Below, in pieces: positions 25,299 through 34,167 of a stretch of DNA of 34,167 nucleotides. Position numbers and translations under genes: made by a program. Under the pieces are notes generated by a model. That model ran no database searches, was not told where the DNA came from, and worked only from the letters and a program-made list of their open reading frames with translations. How positions within the stretch are numbered: the stretch's first letter is position 1; each line of letters starts with the position of its first letter. The stretch comes from a virus. The stretch covers positions 1 through 34,167 of IMG/VR virus record IMGVR_UViG_3300035670_000774; one strand, 5' to 3'.

Positions 25299-27023
25299 TT
25301 AATAATAAGAAGCATAAGGCACTTCAGCATACCAATCTATAACAAGTCTCGCTTCGCCACCAGCAAATCCAGAAGCACCGCCAGCGCCAGGATTTGCACC
25401 AGCACCTGCGCCACCTGTTCCGCCACCATAAGATAATCCACCAGCATCACCACCGTTGGATCCGCTATTATTACCGCCACTTTCAGTAGTAGCAACAACC
25501 CAATTACCACCAAATCCTGCTGATGCTGTTCCACCAGTTCCATCCCAAATACCGCCATAGGCAGTTAAACTGTTAAAGATGTTTGTGGTTGATGTAATGG
25601 AAGTGTTGCCACCATTTTGACCTGCGATACCAAAATTGCCACCGTTTTCTACAGAGTAATAAAACTGTTCGCCTGAAACGAGTGGTATTGTGATTGTAGC
25701 AAATCCACCACCGCCACCACCAGTTCCACCTGAACCACCAGCACCACCACCCCATATTTTGATTGTGGCTTTTTCAGCACCAGCTGGAGGACTTATAGGA
25801 GTTCCACTACCAAATGCAGCAGAACCACTCGTCACTGTTGTTGTGCTGATGAATTCTAAAAACTTTGGCTCGTTAAAATATACAGTAACAGGATTTGACG
25901 CGCCATTACTTTGATCGAATGACCATGCGTCTGAAACTAAACTTCCTAATCTCCCAATTGCTGGTGTATATTTTGTTACACCAAAACTATATGTGACTGT
26001 TGTGTTATTATTTGCTACATCGTATGAAACAAAATTATTATTCACCTTAACAGCAGAAAATGGTCGATAACCTAATGTGCTGTCGCGTGTGTCGCCATTC
26101 ACTTCTAGAGTGAGATAATAATAATATCCATTAGGATTTCCTAACAAGTCATATGATAAAGTTCTTGTTTCGTAGATACCAAGAATTTGAATTTGATTTG
26201 TGTTGTTTCTATTTGTCCCAAACTGATCACGATCAATTGAACCATAACTTGCATAATAATATCCATAACTACCACCACCGTCGCCTGTGACTGTAGCAGT
26301 AAAATGTAATCCTGCGTCATTGAAATCGCTGACGCTTAAATTTGTTGTTGATGTTGGAATAGCAGAATTTTGAGAGTGATTTGGAACTAATCCACCAGTT
26401 CTTGTGTATTCAGAAAATGCTATACCAAGCCAATCGATTGTAACTCTGCCTGCTGCGCCATCAAACCCAAACGAATCATCTCCTGCTCCTCCACCACCTG
26501 GAGCAGTTCCATTATTAAGTGTGCCGCCAGCACCACCACCATAACTTTGACCGCCAGAATCTCCGCCGTCTTGCGTAATTCCAGCACCACCAACTTCATT
26601 TATATCGCCACCGCTCGCAGTACCACCGACAGAAGCAGTCACTCCATCAGACTTACCACCGCCACCACCACCAGCAGTGTATGTTACAGATGATACTGTT
26701 GCTGTAGAATTTCCGCCATTTTGTCCATCTTCAACACCAGTAGCACCGCTACCGCCAGCACCAACACTGTAACTTATAGATGTCGATCCGCCAGTAACAG
26801 CAACAGATTTTAAAACAAATCCACCGCCACCACCGCCAGTGCCACCAAATCCATATGCGCCACCACCGCCACCACCTGCACCCCAAATTTTGATTACAGC
26901 CACTCTAGCGTTAGCTGGCGCTGTTACAGAACCTGATCCACTGTTAAAGGTTTGAGTAGAAAGTGCACCATATCCAAATTCGTTGCTAATATTTTTGAGC
27001 GAAAGCGGAGTCGCGACTGGCAT
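25299..27023 (-). CDS. Glycine-rich fibre protein B (paralogue of 28270-29481)
   Basis: This 574-aa protein begins MPVATPLSLKNISNEFGYGA. It has two glycine-rich domains: about 30-195 (ARVAVIKIWGAGGGGGGAYG, ending AAGRVTIDWLG) and about 405-570 (EKATIKIWGGGAGGSGGTGG, ending GGEARLVIDWYAEV). The two share the KIWG(G/A)GxGG...VIDW frame, so the gene holds an internal duplication. The central part, with VPNHSQNSAIPTSTTNLSVS, matches VPDFTTNSAVPTSGTMELRD of the paralogue. Such glycine-rich beta proteins are typical phage tip adhesins. It starts one base after the collagen-S74 stop, with AGGAGA just upstream. Confidence 0.85.
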   Translation of the reverse strand: MPVATPLSLKNISNEFGYGALSTQTFNSGSGSVTAPANARVAVIKIWGAGGGGGGAYGFGGTGGGGGGFVLKSVAVTGGSTSISYSVGAGGSGATGVEDGQNGGNSTATVSSVTYTAGGGGGGKSDGVTASVGGTASGGDINEVGGAGITQDGGDSGGQSYGGGAGGTLNNGTAPGGGGAGDDSFGFDGAAGRVTIDWLGIAFSEYTRTGGLVPNHSQNSAIPTSTTNLSVSDFNDAGLHFTATVTGDGGGSYGYYYASYGSIDRDQFGTNRNNTNQIQILGIYETRTLSYDLLGNPNGYYYYLTLEVNGDTRDSTLGYRPFSAVKVNNNFVSYDVANNNTTVTYSFGVTKYTPAIGRLGSLVSDAWSFDQSNGASNPVTVYFNEPKFLEFISTTTVTSGSAAFGSGTPISPPAGAEKATIKIWGGGAGGSGGTGGGGGGFATITIPLVSGEQFYYSVENGGNFGIAGQNGGNTSITSTTNIFNSLTAYGGIWDGTGGTASAGFGGNWVVATTESGGNNSGSNGGDAGGLSYGGGTGGAGAGANPGAGGASGFAGGEARLVIDWYAEVPYASYY

Positions 27024-27024
27024 G

Positions 27025-28263
27025 TTACTCTCCTACTTTCTTTTGCAACTCTACAACCTTTTGATTGAGTTCTTTGATTGCTTGAATTAGAACAGCAGCA
27101 AGACGATCGTATTTGACGTTCAAGTAACCGCGATTATTTGTTTCAATGATTTCTGGATATACATTAGCAATTTCTTGCGCGATAACACCAATTTGCATAG
27201 AATCATCGCCGTATCCAAGTTTCTTAGCAACATCATTCCACTTATACTTGGCACCACTTAATGTCATCACATTTTCAAGAGCATTATCAATTTCATTGAT
27301 GTCGACCTTCAAACGTTCATCAGAAGGAATGATAAAGTCAGTCGCATAAAGAACTGATGATGACATGTAAACGCTGGTACATGCTTTTGCAGTTTCAGCA
27401 GATCCAACTGATCCAACACCGACAATATAATTGGTTCCTGCATCAGCCGTAGCATTAATCGTAGTATTTGGTCCTGGTGGTCCAACGGGTCCTACATCTC
27501 CTGTGCCACCAGGAGGTCCTGGAGGTCCTGGAGGTCCTGGTGGACCCTCAGGTCCTACTGGTCCTTGCGTACCCAAAGCGCCAGTGGTGCCTTGAACTGA
27601 ACTTCCTGGTGGTCCACTTGGACCTTGAAGTCCTGGTGGACCAGGAGGTCCTGGCGCACCAGTGTCGCCTGTATCACCTGTATCACCGTTATTTCCTGGT
27701 GGACCTGCAGGTCCTGGTGGACCTTGAATTCCTACGCCTGTAATACCTTGAGCACCTTCAGTGCCTTCTGGTCCTGTTGGTCCTTGCAGTCCTGGTGGTC
27801 CAGCTGGACCTTGCGTGCCATCAGCACCTGTAATACCTTGAACCGAACTTCCTGGTGGTCCAGGAGGTCCTGGTGGTCCGTCTGGTCCTCCTGGACCTGT
27901 GTCGCCTGTTGGTCCGGAAGGACCAGCTGGTCCTTCTCCACCTGTTACACCTTGCGTTCCTGGGGGTCCCACTGGACCAGGAGGTCCTGGTGGTCCACCT
28001 GATGGACCAGGAGGTCCATCCGCGCCTTGCGGTCCTTGAAGACCTTGCGCTGGACCTTGTGCACCTTGTAATCCAGCAAATCCTTGAACCCAACTTCTTG
28101 TACCATCTGTTGAAGATTGTAGAATGTAACCGCTAACTGGTGGAATACCAAGATTAGGTTCACTTAAATCTAGGCTGAGGAATTCATAACGCGATGTGAT
28201 GCCATTCGCAGTCACTGCGTCAGTTACTTTAATCTTTCCGCTTGTAGTTCTAGAAATTGCCAT
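27025..28263 (-). CDS. Collagen-like tail fibre B with peptidase S74 chaperone domain
   Basis: This 412-aa protein has an N-terminal attachment region (1-60, with [19 protein letters not shown]), a GPP-rich collagen-like tract (about 62-265) and an intramolecular chaperone domain from about 314 to the end. The latter holds the Ser-Lys dyad S314 and K319 in [26 protein letters not shown] and a final coiled coil [21 protein letters not shown]74 domains trimerise the fibre and then cleave themselves off just before the serine. The tract is full of GPPGPPG units, unlike the Gln-rich tracts of the giant fibre. It is the shorter paralogue of 29481-31835. Confidence 0.93.
   Translation of the reverse strand: MAISRTTSGKIKVTDAVTANGITSRYEFLSLDLSEPNLGIPPVSGYILQSSTDGTRSWVQGFAGLQGAQGPAQGLQGPQGADGPPGPSGGPPGPPGPVGPPGTQGVTGGEGPAGPSGPTGDTGPGGPDGPPGPPGPPGSSVQGITGADGTQGPAGPPGLQGPTGPEGTEGAQGITGVGIQGPPGPAGPPGNNGDTGDTGDTGAPGPPGPPGLQGPSGPPGSSVQGTTGALGTQGPVGPEGPPGPPGPPGPPGGTGDVGPVGPPGPNTTINATADAGTNYIVGVGSVGSAETAKACTSVYMSSSVLYATDFIIPSDERLKVDINEIDNALENVMTLSGAKYKWNDVAKKLGYGDDSMQIGVIAQEIANVYPEIIETNNRGYLNVKYDRLAAVLIQAIKELNQKVVELQKKVGE
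27470..28078 (-). repeat. Gly-Pro-Pro-rich collagen-like tract
   Basis: About 200 residues of Gly-X-Y with many GPP triplets, such as [10 protein letters not shown], are encoded here. This is classical collagen composition, with Pro in the Y position before Gly. The boundaries are approximate. Confidence 0.88.
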
Positions 28264-28269
28264 AGTTTA

Positions 28270-29481
28270 TTAATTTGCTCCAGCAGCAAGAACTGAAAAA
28301 GAAACATTGGACCAAGCAATCAATCCACTATTAGAATTGTTACTTGATATGCATAAATTTGCCTTCAAAAATTGATCTGATGCCGAAGAAAACAAATTCC
28401 AATTCGGACTCCATCCAGAAGAAAGCGAAATATAAGTGTTTGTAGAAAAACTTCCTGCTTCTAACGAATCGATTCCAGGATAAGGGAACAATGCAACATA
28501 AAATCTTCTTGGTTCAAATGCACCATTTCCATTTGCTGTACACCATTGTTGATCTAGTGCTTCGGTTACAGAAAACCCTGATCCAGCAACGATTACTGTT
28601 GCATCTAAATCATAACGACCATTTGCATGAACTTTTAACATAACTCTACCAGAATTACTCAATCCAGTTGACCCGCAATCTGCTTCAATATCTTGTTCAG
28701 TTGATTTAAATCCTAAAGCACTTCCACCAAGAAAATCTCTGAGTTCCATTGTACCTGATGTTGGAACAGCAGAATTAGTTGTAAAGTCTGGTACGTTTGT
28801 GTTTGCTGATTTTAAATATCCGCGAAGATTTTTTGTTGTTTCATACCATGTAAATTTAACAGCACCATTAATTCCATTACTACCATTTCCAGCATTTATC
28901 GATCCCTCTCCGCCATTTCCTGCAGCAGGAGCACCAGAAATTCCTTCAGGAGATGTACCACCGCCACCACCAAGATTACCATCAAAACCAGAATTCCCCA
29001 TATATGCAATTCCTACGCTAGTATTTGCGTAAGTATCACTGCCACCGCTGCCGCCAGTGCCATCAACGCTAACACCTGTTTCTCCACCACCGCCACCACC
29101 GCATACTATAGTAGTGATAGATTTAGAATTTGAGGTAACATATGAGTTTTCTCCAGGTTGTCCATTTGTTGGTCCACCTGGTCCTTCACCGAAGTCACCA
29201 TAAAGTCCTACATAGTAATCTAATGTTTCGCCAGCATTGATGTAAATCAATTCTTTGGCATATGCGCCAGAGCCGCCACCACCGCCAGTAACTCCACCAG
29301 TGTCTGATCCACCACCGCCGCCACCTGCACCAAGAACTTCAACAATAACAAATCCTGTGACTGGTGCTGTGACTGTTCCTGCACCAGCAGTTGTGAAAAC
29401 ATTTGCTGAATTATTTGAGCCGATGCCAAATTCTTCAATGACATCGGACAAATTAATTGTTCCTGAAGATGGTAGTGGCAT
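28270..29481 (-). CDS. Glycine-rich fibre protein A
   Basis: This 403-aa protein begins [20 protein letters not shown], a start shared with many phage tail proteins. A glycine-rich domain (about 30-215) holds VIVEVLGAGGGGGGSD and CGGGGGGETG and closes GAVKFTWYE. It is followed by VPDFTTNSAVPTSGTMELRD, FLGGSALGFK, and a C-terminal beta domain with FYVALFPYPGIDSLEAGSF and ANLCISSNNSNSGLIAWSNV. The second half is shorter than in its paralogue at 25299-27023, which has a second glycine-rich domain there. The start overlaps the stop of the collagen-S74 gene (TAATG), so the two are probably translated together. Confidence 0.85.
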   Translation of the reverse strand: MPLPSSGTINLSDVIEEFGIGSNNSANVFTTAGAGTVTAPVTGFVIVEVLGAGGGGGGSDTGGVTGGGGGSGAYAKELIYINAGETLDYYVGLYGDFGEGPGGPTNGQPGENSYVTSNSKSITTIVCGGGGGGETGVSVDGTGGSGGSDTYANTSVGIAYMGNSGFDGNLGGGGGTSPEGISGAPAAGNGGEGSINAGNGSNGINGAVKFTWYETTKNLRGYLKSANTNVPDFTTNSAVPTSGTMELRDFLGGSALGFKSTEQDIEADCGSTGLSNSGRVMLKVHANGRYDLDATVIVAGSGFSVTEALDQQWCTANGNGAFEPRRFYVALFPYPGIDSLEAGSFSTNTYISLSSGWSPNWNLFSSASDQFLKANLCISSNNSNSGLIAWSNVSFSVLAAGAN

Positions 29482-31835
29482 TATTCTTTCTTCAACCTTT
29501 CAACTTTTTCGTTTAGTTCTTTAATTGCTTCAATCAACACAGCAACAATTCTTGCATAGCTGACTGAGAGTTTATCGTCGATTGACTGTACAAGGCTTGG
29601 ATACAGTTTCTCAACTTCTTGAGCAATCAATCCAACTTGTAGTCTGCGATCTTCGCTTATACCATTATCTAGTGCATTTTGATTCCAATAGAATTCAACG
29701 CCTTCAATTTCTTTTAATCTTTCCATAGCATTTTCTACGCGACCGACAACATCCTTGAAGCGAGCATCGGAAGTCGCAGAGAAATCACCAGCAGTGACTG
29801 TTGTGCCAGAGAAGTAGATACTAGTATTTACGTTTGCTACAGCAGTTGAAGAACCAGCAGCACCAACGCCGATCAAATAATTTGTTCCAGTGGTGACATT
29901 GGTTGCTTGAATTTCAAAGGCAGAACCACCACCAGCTGGACCCGTGGCACCTTGAGCACCTTGAGCAACAGCCGTTCCGCTGATGCCTTGTACACCTTGA
30001 TTTCCATTTGTTCCTTGTGTACCAGTAGCACCTTGTGGACCATTGATACCATTTGGACCTTGAGGACCAGGAGCACCTTGAGATCCTTGTGGACCACCTG
30101 ATGGACCTTGTGGACCATCAGAACCAATAGCACCCTGCGATCCTTGTGGACCACCAGCAGGTCCAACCGCACCTTGTGTACCTTGTAATCCTGTTCCTGT
30201 TGTACCTTGCGTACCTGATGCGCCTTGAGCACCAGGATCGCCTAATCCACCAGGAGAACCATCTGTTCCTTGTATTCCTTGAGCACCACTTGGTCCTTGT
30301 GGACCAGCACCGCCAGTTGCGCCTTGTCCACCGCCTGTTCCTGCTAAACCTTGTGGACCATTACCACCAACGCTACCTTGCGGTCCTGCTATACCATCGG
30401 CACCTTGCGGACCATTTGGACCTTGTGGACCTTGTGTTCCTGTGCCGCCAGCACCTTGAGTTCCTGCTGCACCGCCAGCACCTTGTGGACCATCAGGACC
30501 TTGTGTTCCTGCTCCTGGTGCACCTTGTGGACCTTGCGTTCCATCAATACCTTGTGGACCGAATGGACCATCTGGACCATTTGGACCTGGAGGACCACCA
30601 GGACCGCCAGCGCCAGTCTCACCTTGAGCACCTTGCGGACCAGCTGGACCAGGACCACCTGCGCCACCAGTTGCGCCGCCAGCACCTTGTGTACCCTGTG
30701 GACCGTTTGGTCCTTGAACACCGTCAGTTCCTTGTGGACCTTGTCCGCCATCTCCACCTGGAGTACCTTGAACACCGTCAACACCTTGAGGACCGCTTGG
30801 TCCTGGTGGACCTAATGGACCTTGACTTCCTGGTCCACCACCGACACCTTGTGGACCACCTGTTCCTTGAAGACCGAGTGGACCTTGTGCGCCTTGAACA
30901 CCTTGCGTGCCTTGAGGACCTGCGGGACCTTGCGGACCATCGCCACCTGTTGAACCGCCTGTTCCTGGAGCACCGATAGCACCTTGCGGACCTGCGCCGC
31001 CTTGTGGACCTGGACCGCCATCTAAACCTTGTGGTCCAAATGGACCTTGAACACCCTGTGTTCCTTGCGTGCCTTGCGTTCCTGAAACACCAGGATCGCC
31101 AGGATTTCCTGCAACACCTTGTAGTCCGCGAATACCTTGTGGACCTTGTGGACCCTGAATGCCTTGAATACCTTGAGCACCTGTTGCGCCAGTATCACCT
31201 GTTGCACCGTCTGAACCTTGTGGACCTTGCGGACCAGGAGCACCTTGCGCACCTAATCCTGCTGTACCTTGCGAGCCACCTGTTCCTTGTGGACCAACTT
31301 CACCTTGTGGACCTTGAGTTCCTTGTACTCCGATGTTACCTTGTACACCATCTGCGCCTTGCGCACCGTCAACACCCTGAATACCTTGAGCACCAGTTGA
31401 ACCCTGCGTGCCACCTGTTCCGAGTGGACCTTGAACACCTGTAGTTCCTTGCGGACCTTGTAATCCTTGAATGCCTTGAGCACCAGGAGCACCTTGCAAA
31501 CCAGTCGCACCCTGATTTGCTGCAGGACCTGTAATACCCTGTACACCTTGAAGACCTTGTGCTGGACCCTGCGCACCTTGCGGACCAGTGTCACCTTGAG
31601 GACCGTTTGCTGGACCTTGAATTCCTTGTGGACCTGGAGGAGCCACTCCCCAATAACGTGTGCCAGCAACTTGGCTGGCTAGGAAATATTCTGTTCCTGG
31701 AGGACCACCTGACGGCGGAACACCAAGATTTGGCTCGGCTAATTCAAGGCTGAGAAATTCGTAACGCGAACTGACATTATTCGCAGTACCAGGATTTACA
31801 ACCTTTACTGATCCGCTTTGTAACTTAGAAACCAT
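29481..31835 (-). CDS. Collagen-like tail fibre A with peptidase S74 chaperone domain
   Basis: This 784-aa protein has an attachment region (1-65) containing [19 protein letters not shown], nearly the same as fibre B. A long collagen-like tract (about 70-630), dominated by GPQG and GxQG, follows. The S74 chaperone/autoprotease spans about 689 to the end, with S689 and K694 in [26 protein letters not shown] and a terminal coiled coil [17 protein letters not shown]. Serine and lysine are five residues apart, as in the endosialidase-type chaperones. The ribosome-binding site is weak (GAG, 12 bases upstream). It probably assembles as a trimer whose C-terminal domain is released after folding. Confidence 0.93.
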   Translation of the reverse strand: MVSKLQSGSVKVVNPGTANNVSSRYEFLSLELAEPNLGVPPSGGPPGTEYFLASQVAGTRYWGVAPPGPQGIQGPANGPQGDTGPQGAQGPAQGLQGVQGITGPAANQGATGLQGAPGAQGIQGLQGPQGTTGVQGPLGTGGTQGSTGAQGIQGVDGAQGADGVQGNIGVQGTQGPQGEVGPQGTGGSQGTAGLGAQGAPGPQGPQGSDGATGDTGATGAQGIQGIQGPQGPQGIRGLQGVAGNPGDPGVSGTQGTQGTQGVQGPFGPQGLDGGPGPQGGAGPQGAIGAPGTGGSTGGDGPQGPAGPQGTQGVQGAQGPLGLQGTGGPQGVGGGPGSQGPLGPPGPSGPQGVDGVQGTPGGDGGQGPQGTDGVQGPNGPQGTQGAGGATGGAGGPGPAGPQGAQGETGAGGPGGPPGPNGPDGPFGPQGIDGTQGPQGAPGAGTQGPDGPQGAGGAAGTQGAGGTGTQGPQGPNGPQGADGIAGPQGSVGGNGPQGLAGTGGGQGATGGAGPQGPSGAQGIQGTDGSPGGLGDPGAQGASGTQGTTGTGLQGTQGAVGPAGGPQGSQGAIGSDGPQGPSGGPQGSQGAPGPQGPNGINGPQGATGTQGTNGNQGVQGISGTAVAQGAQGATGPAGGGSAFEIQATNVTTGTNYLIGVGAAGSSTAVANVNTSIYFSGTTVTAGDFSATSDARFKDVVGRVENAMERLKEIEGVEFYWNQNALDNGISEDRRLQVGLIAQEVEKLYPSLVQSIDDKLSVSYARIVAVLIEAIKELNEKVERLKKE
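29940..31625 (-). repeat. Long GPQG-type collagen-like tract
   Basis: About 560 residues of Gly-X-Y with GPQG, GTQG and GVQG units are encoded by diverged 9-base repeats. The boundaries are approximate. Confidence 0.88.
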
Positions 31836-31853
31836 ATTTTATAAAAACTCAAA

Positions 31854-32198
31854 TTAAGCTGTTGCAGTTTCTAGATATGAGAACACCAATTTAACCATGT
31901 TATTACCGTTTGCGCGGCAGTATAAACGATTTCCTTCTTCTAGAACCAAACGACCTGTTAAGATAGAAGCAGCATCACCAACTGGAATAGCAAAATCTTT
32001 GATGACTTCTGTGTTAGAACCTGCTCTGTAAACATTAGCACTTACATTGCAAGTTTTCCCTTCTGTGTTGATGTTGGCAAATTGAGCCAACAACACAACA
32101 GTTGCGGTTCCCAACGGAGCTTGGTAGACAAGCGTATCAGCTGTTGTTACATTTGCTGTAGCGGTCTTAAATGTATTTAGTGGGACTAAATTAGACAT
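31854..32198 (-). CDS. Small beta-rich virion protein of unknown function
   Basis: This 114-aa protein begins MSNLVPLNTFKTATANVTTA and continues VYQAPLGTATVVLLAQFANI, VIKDFAIPVGDAASILTGRL and VLEEGNRLYCRANGNNMVKL, ending VFSYLETATA. The IPxGDxxxxLxGRLVLEEGNxL pattern, followed by LVFSYLE, recurs in small proteins of T4-like phage tail regions; I recall it but know no function. It lies between the large structural protein and the first fibre, so it may be a fibre-attachment or baseplate accessory protein. AGGAAA lies 8 bases before the ATG. Confidence 0.78.
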   Translation of the reverse strand: MSNLVPLNTFKTATANVTTADTLVYQAPLGTATVVLLAQFANINTEGKTCNVSANVYRAGSNTEVIKDFAIPVGDAASILTGRLVLEEGNRLYCRANGNNMVKLVFSYLETATA

Positions 32199-32212
32199 GT
32201 TTTAATTTCCTA

Positions 32213-34167
32213 TTAAGAGTCAAGTGCGAGAACGAATGGTGTAATCTGAGCAAACAACGAACGAGTAAATGCTCTACCAGACAACGTACCAGTGTTGAAG
32301 TTGATGAGCAAGTCTTCACCAATTCTAAAGTTACCAAACTGGTCAGTAGAGGTGAAGTACACGATACCACCGTTACTTGAAACAGTTTCATTTACTTGCA
32401 ACAGATCTCCACCGTTTCTTGGTAGAGCAGTAAACACGCTAGTACCAGATCCCACGAATTCAAACGTTTGACCTGATGCGGCGAGAGAAGACTTTTGATA
32501 GAAGTATAGTTTAGTGTCCTTCAAAATTGGATCAGTAATTCTTCTATCTAGCGTCAATGTAGTAATCTCGCCGATAGTATTTGCTGCTAGAATAGTTATA
32601 TATCTTGGAATTTCTAGAGCAGTATCTACTAGGAATGACAACTGACCGCCGACTTGAACATTAGAAAATTCGCCAGCATCAACGCCAAGAATAACTTCCT
32701 GACGGAAGCGACCATTCGTTGAAACTGTTGGTGAAGTATTTACAACCCAGTTAGTATGAATGTTACCATTTGCTCCAACAACATTTGAAATAGAAATAAT
32801 AGTTCTCGTTGACGCCAAGTCGAACGAGGTTACTGTTCCTTCAATGTAGTCTGTGTAAGAACCATCTTCGGCAACAAAGGCAACGTTTAGTGTTTCACCA
32901 ACGTTATATCCTAGACCAGCTTGAATATCAAACTCAGTTTCGCCTTCAATGTTCATTACAAGACCGAGATATGGTGTTGAATCTTCAGTGATAGAGAAGC
33001 GAGGATCGGTGCAAGCAACTACGTTACTGACGTTGATTGTAAATCCTGTTTGATTGTTTGAAGTCCAAACGTTGCCGAGATAAGCAATAACTTCCTTCTG
33101 AATAAATCCTCTGTTATTCTTCAACTGCGTAACAGCATCAATTTGATCAGCGTTGGTATTGATGGTTAGAGGAATAGGATAACGGAATTGTAAGAAGTTA
33201 GTTGGTCCTTCTGCAATAATCTCAGTGATAGTATCTAGATATGTGTTAGCGATGGCAACCTGCGCGGAAGTGCCTACGTTAGCAGAGAAGTTTTGAGAAA
33301 CTGCAGTTTGATATGTTTGAGGAACTGCGGTGTTTGTAATGATATAAGACATCATTGTTTTGATGTAATTATATGCATCAATCGTTTGTGGTTCTTGGTC
33401 TACGATGGCACTTGTATTACTATAACCATAATAATAAACACCAGATTGAATTGATTGTTTATTACCACCAAACTTCATGTCATAAAGCACAGAATCAGTA
33501 ATATAACCAACGTCGCGAGAACACTTGGTTTGCATAGCAACGTTCAAGGAAATAGAAGTTTCTACTGTTGACACGTAAGCATTTGCTTCTGCCTTGAGAT
33601 ATTCTTTATTTGCTTCAAGCAATGTATAGGCATTTACCAAGTTAGAATCAGTATTTGGTGTGATGCCATTTGGCACAATCGCGTCAGTAACAGCAGTTGT
33701 TCCATTATTGATAATATTGATTAGTGTGCTGTAAAGAGTTGCGATTCTTGCTGCTTCAGCAGATGTTGCCGCAGAAGCAGCAGTTGTATTTTGAGAAATG
33801 CTAACTTGATAACCAGCATGCGCAATACCTTGTACAACGTTTTGCGCTGCAGCACTGATGTAACTGAATGTATTAATCGTTGGCGCTTTTTGCGGTAACG
33901 GTAGAACGTCGACGGTTGAACCCGATTGGTTCCAATATTGTAGACCAGCGAACACAGATTGCGTATTCGCATCGCTAGAAAGATCTTGTAGAATAGAATC
34001 TACGATTAATCCAGTATCGCGTTCACACTTGGATTCATTATAGATAAATCCAGCGGATGCTGTCATCAATAGAGGACCAACGCCGTTTGCTACGAGACCA
34101 CGGTTGCCGAAGTTGACGTTACAGTTACCCATCGAGGCAGTACCGCCAGATTCAGCAATAAATCCGT
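32213..34167 (-). CDS. Large virion structural protein, N-terminus beyond window
   Basis: The reading frame has no stop up to the window edge: upstream of the first ATG at 34132 it reads GFIAESGGTAS, so the gene continues to the right. About 650 codons are visible. Two tandem helical repeats occur: KCERDTGLIVDSILQDL (34030-33572) and KCSRDVGYITDSVLYDM (33526-33080), each ending in a YLKAEANAYV or FIQKEVIAYL helix. The C-terminal half is beta-rich, with FSITEDSTPYLGLVMNIEGE and GNFRIGEDLLINFNTGTLSG. Similar repeats occur in large cyanophage-type virion or baseplate proteins. It ends in two stop codons. Which T4 baseplate protein it corresponds to is not clear. Confidence 0.82.
   Translation of the reverse strand, partial: GFIAESGGTASMGNCNVNFGNRGLVANGVGPLLMTASAGFIYNESKCERDTGLIVDSILQDLSSDANTQSVFAGLQYWNQSGSTVDVLPLPQKAPTINTFSYISAAAQNVVQGIAHAGYQVSISQNTTAASAATSAEAARIATLYSTLINIINNGTTAVTDAIVPNGITPNTDSNLVNAYTLLEANKEYLKAEANAYVSTVETSISLNVAMQTKCSRDVGYITDSVLYDMKFGGNKQSIQSGVYYYGYSNTSAIVDQEPQTIDAYNYIKTMMSYIITNTAVPQTYQTAVSQNFSANVGTSAQVAIANTYLDTITEIIAEGPTNFLQFRYPIPLTINTNADQIDAVTQLKNNRGFIQKEVIAYLGNVWTSNNQTGFTINVSNVVACTDPRFSITEDSTPYLGLVMNIEGETEFDIQAGLGYNVGETLNVAFVAEDGSYTDYIEGTVTSFDLASTRTIISISNVVGANGNIHTNWVVNTSPTVSTNGRFRQEVILGVDAGEFSNVQVGGQLSFLVDTALEIPRYITILAANTIGEITTLTLDRRITDPILKDTKLYFYQKSSLAASGQTFEFVGSGTSVFTALPRNGGDLLQVNETVSSNGGIVYFTSTDQFGNFRIGEDLLINFNTGTLSGRAFTRSLFAQITPFVLALDS
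33080..34030 (-). repeat. Two tandem protein repeats of about 150 residues
   Basis: Copies with a 168-residue period align by the KCxRDxGxIxDSxLxD start, a central YQxxxSQN and a C-terminal NxxxxxxExxAYxx helix. They are diverged at DNA level, so the duplication is old. Confidence 0.75.

Noticed and set aside
30146-30979. Long plus-strand frame rich in His, Leu and Asp, and similar Ser/Cys/Leu-rich frames at 22519-24228
   Set aside because: These are shadow frames of collagen-like triplet DNA on the opposite strand, with low-complexity products unlike any protein.
11059-31835. Diversity-generating retroelement acting on fibre genes
   Set aside because: No reverse transcriptase and no template/variable repeat pair were seen; the exact repeats found are explained by repeat expansion.
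31836-31853. TTATAAAATATG before the collagen-S74 fibre A as a late promoter
   Set aside because: It has an extra A compared with TATAAATA and touches the start codon, leaving no leader.
1-34167. tRNA genes, integrase, transposase or host auxiliary metabolic genes
   Set aside because: I looked for them and saw none; coding genes fill nearly all of the window and no gap is longer than about 65 bases.

Overview
The window is part of the late (virion) region of a T4-like, contractile-tailed bacteriophage. All 27 supported genes lie on the minus strand and are tightly packed, many with TAATG or ATGA stop/start overlaps, so transcription runs from the right end (34167) to the left (1). No host genes, tRNAs, integrase, transposon, CRISPR array or photosynthesis-type auxiliary genes are visible, so the host cannot be named. 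AT-rich DNA, strict T4 core gene order and long collagen-like fibre genes resemble the uncultivated marine and freshwater T4-like phages and cyanophages, but that is inference.

The layout is described in transcription order. (1) 34167-31854: the 3' part of a large virion structural (baseplate-type) gene that runs off the window, and a small beta-rich virion protein. (2) 31835-11059: an unusually long adhesin/tail-fibre array of eleven genes. It starts with two copies of a two-gene module (collagen-like fibre with a C-terminal peptidase-S74 chaperone domain, then a glycine-rich fibre protein). A small Ig-like protein, a 2091-aa collagen-like fibre, a 954-aa G8/beta-helix tailspike candidate, a 466-aa fibre, a free-standing copy of that fibre's C-terminal domain, a glutaredoxin-fold-like protein without a CxxC motif, and an 847-aa Gly-Asn-rich adhesin follow. 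(3) 11056-8342: a six-gene cassette behind a sigma70-like promoter. It encodes a conserved protein of unknown function, two 2-oxoglutarate/Fe(II) oxygenases, a zinc-ribbon protein and two small phage proteins. (4) 8339-1: a perfect T4 late promoter (TATAAATA) followed by the core genes in exact T4 order: 13, 14 (neck), 15 (tail completion), 16 and 17 (terminase), 18 (sheath), 19 (tube) and 20 (portal, truncated by the window).

The core block builds the head-to-tail connector, packages DNA and forms the contractile tail. The array supplies host-binding fibres. The most interesting combination is the pair of prolyl/lysyl-hydroxylase-type oxygenases placed directly beside several collagen-like fibre genes, some very rich in Gly-Pro-Pro or Gly-Asn-Pro triplets. 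This suggests, but does not prove, phage-encoded hydroxylation of its own fibres.
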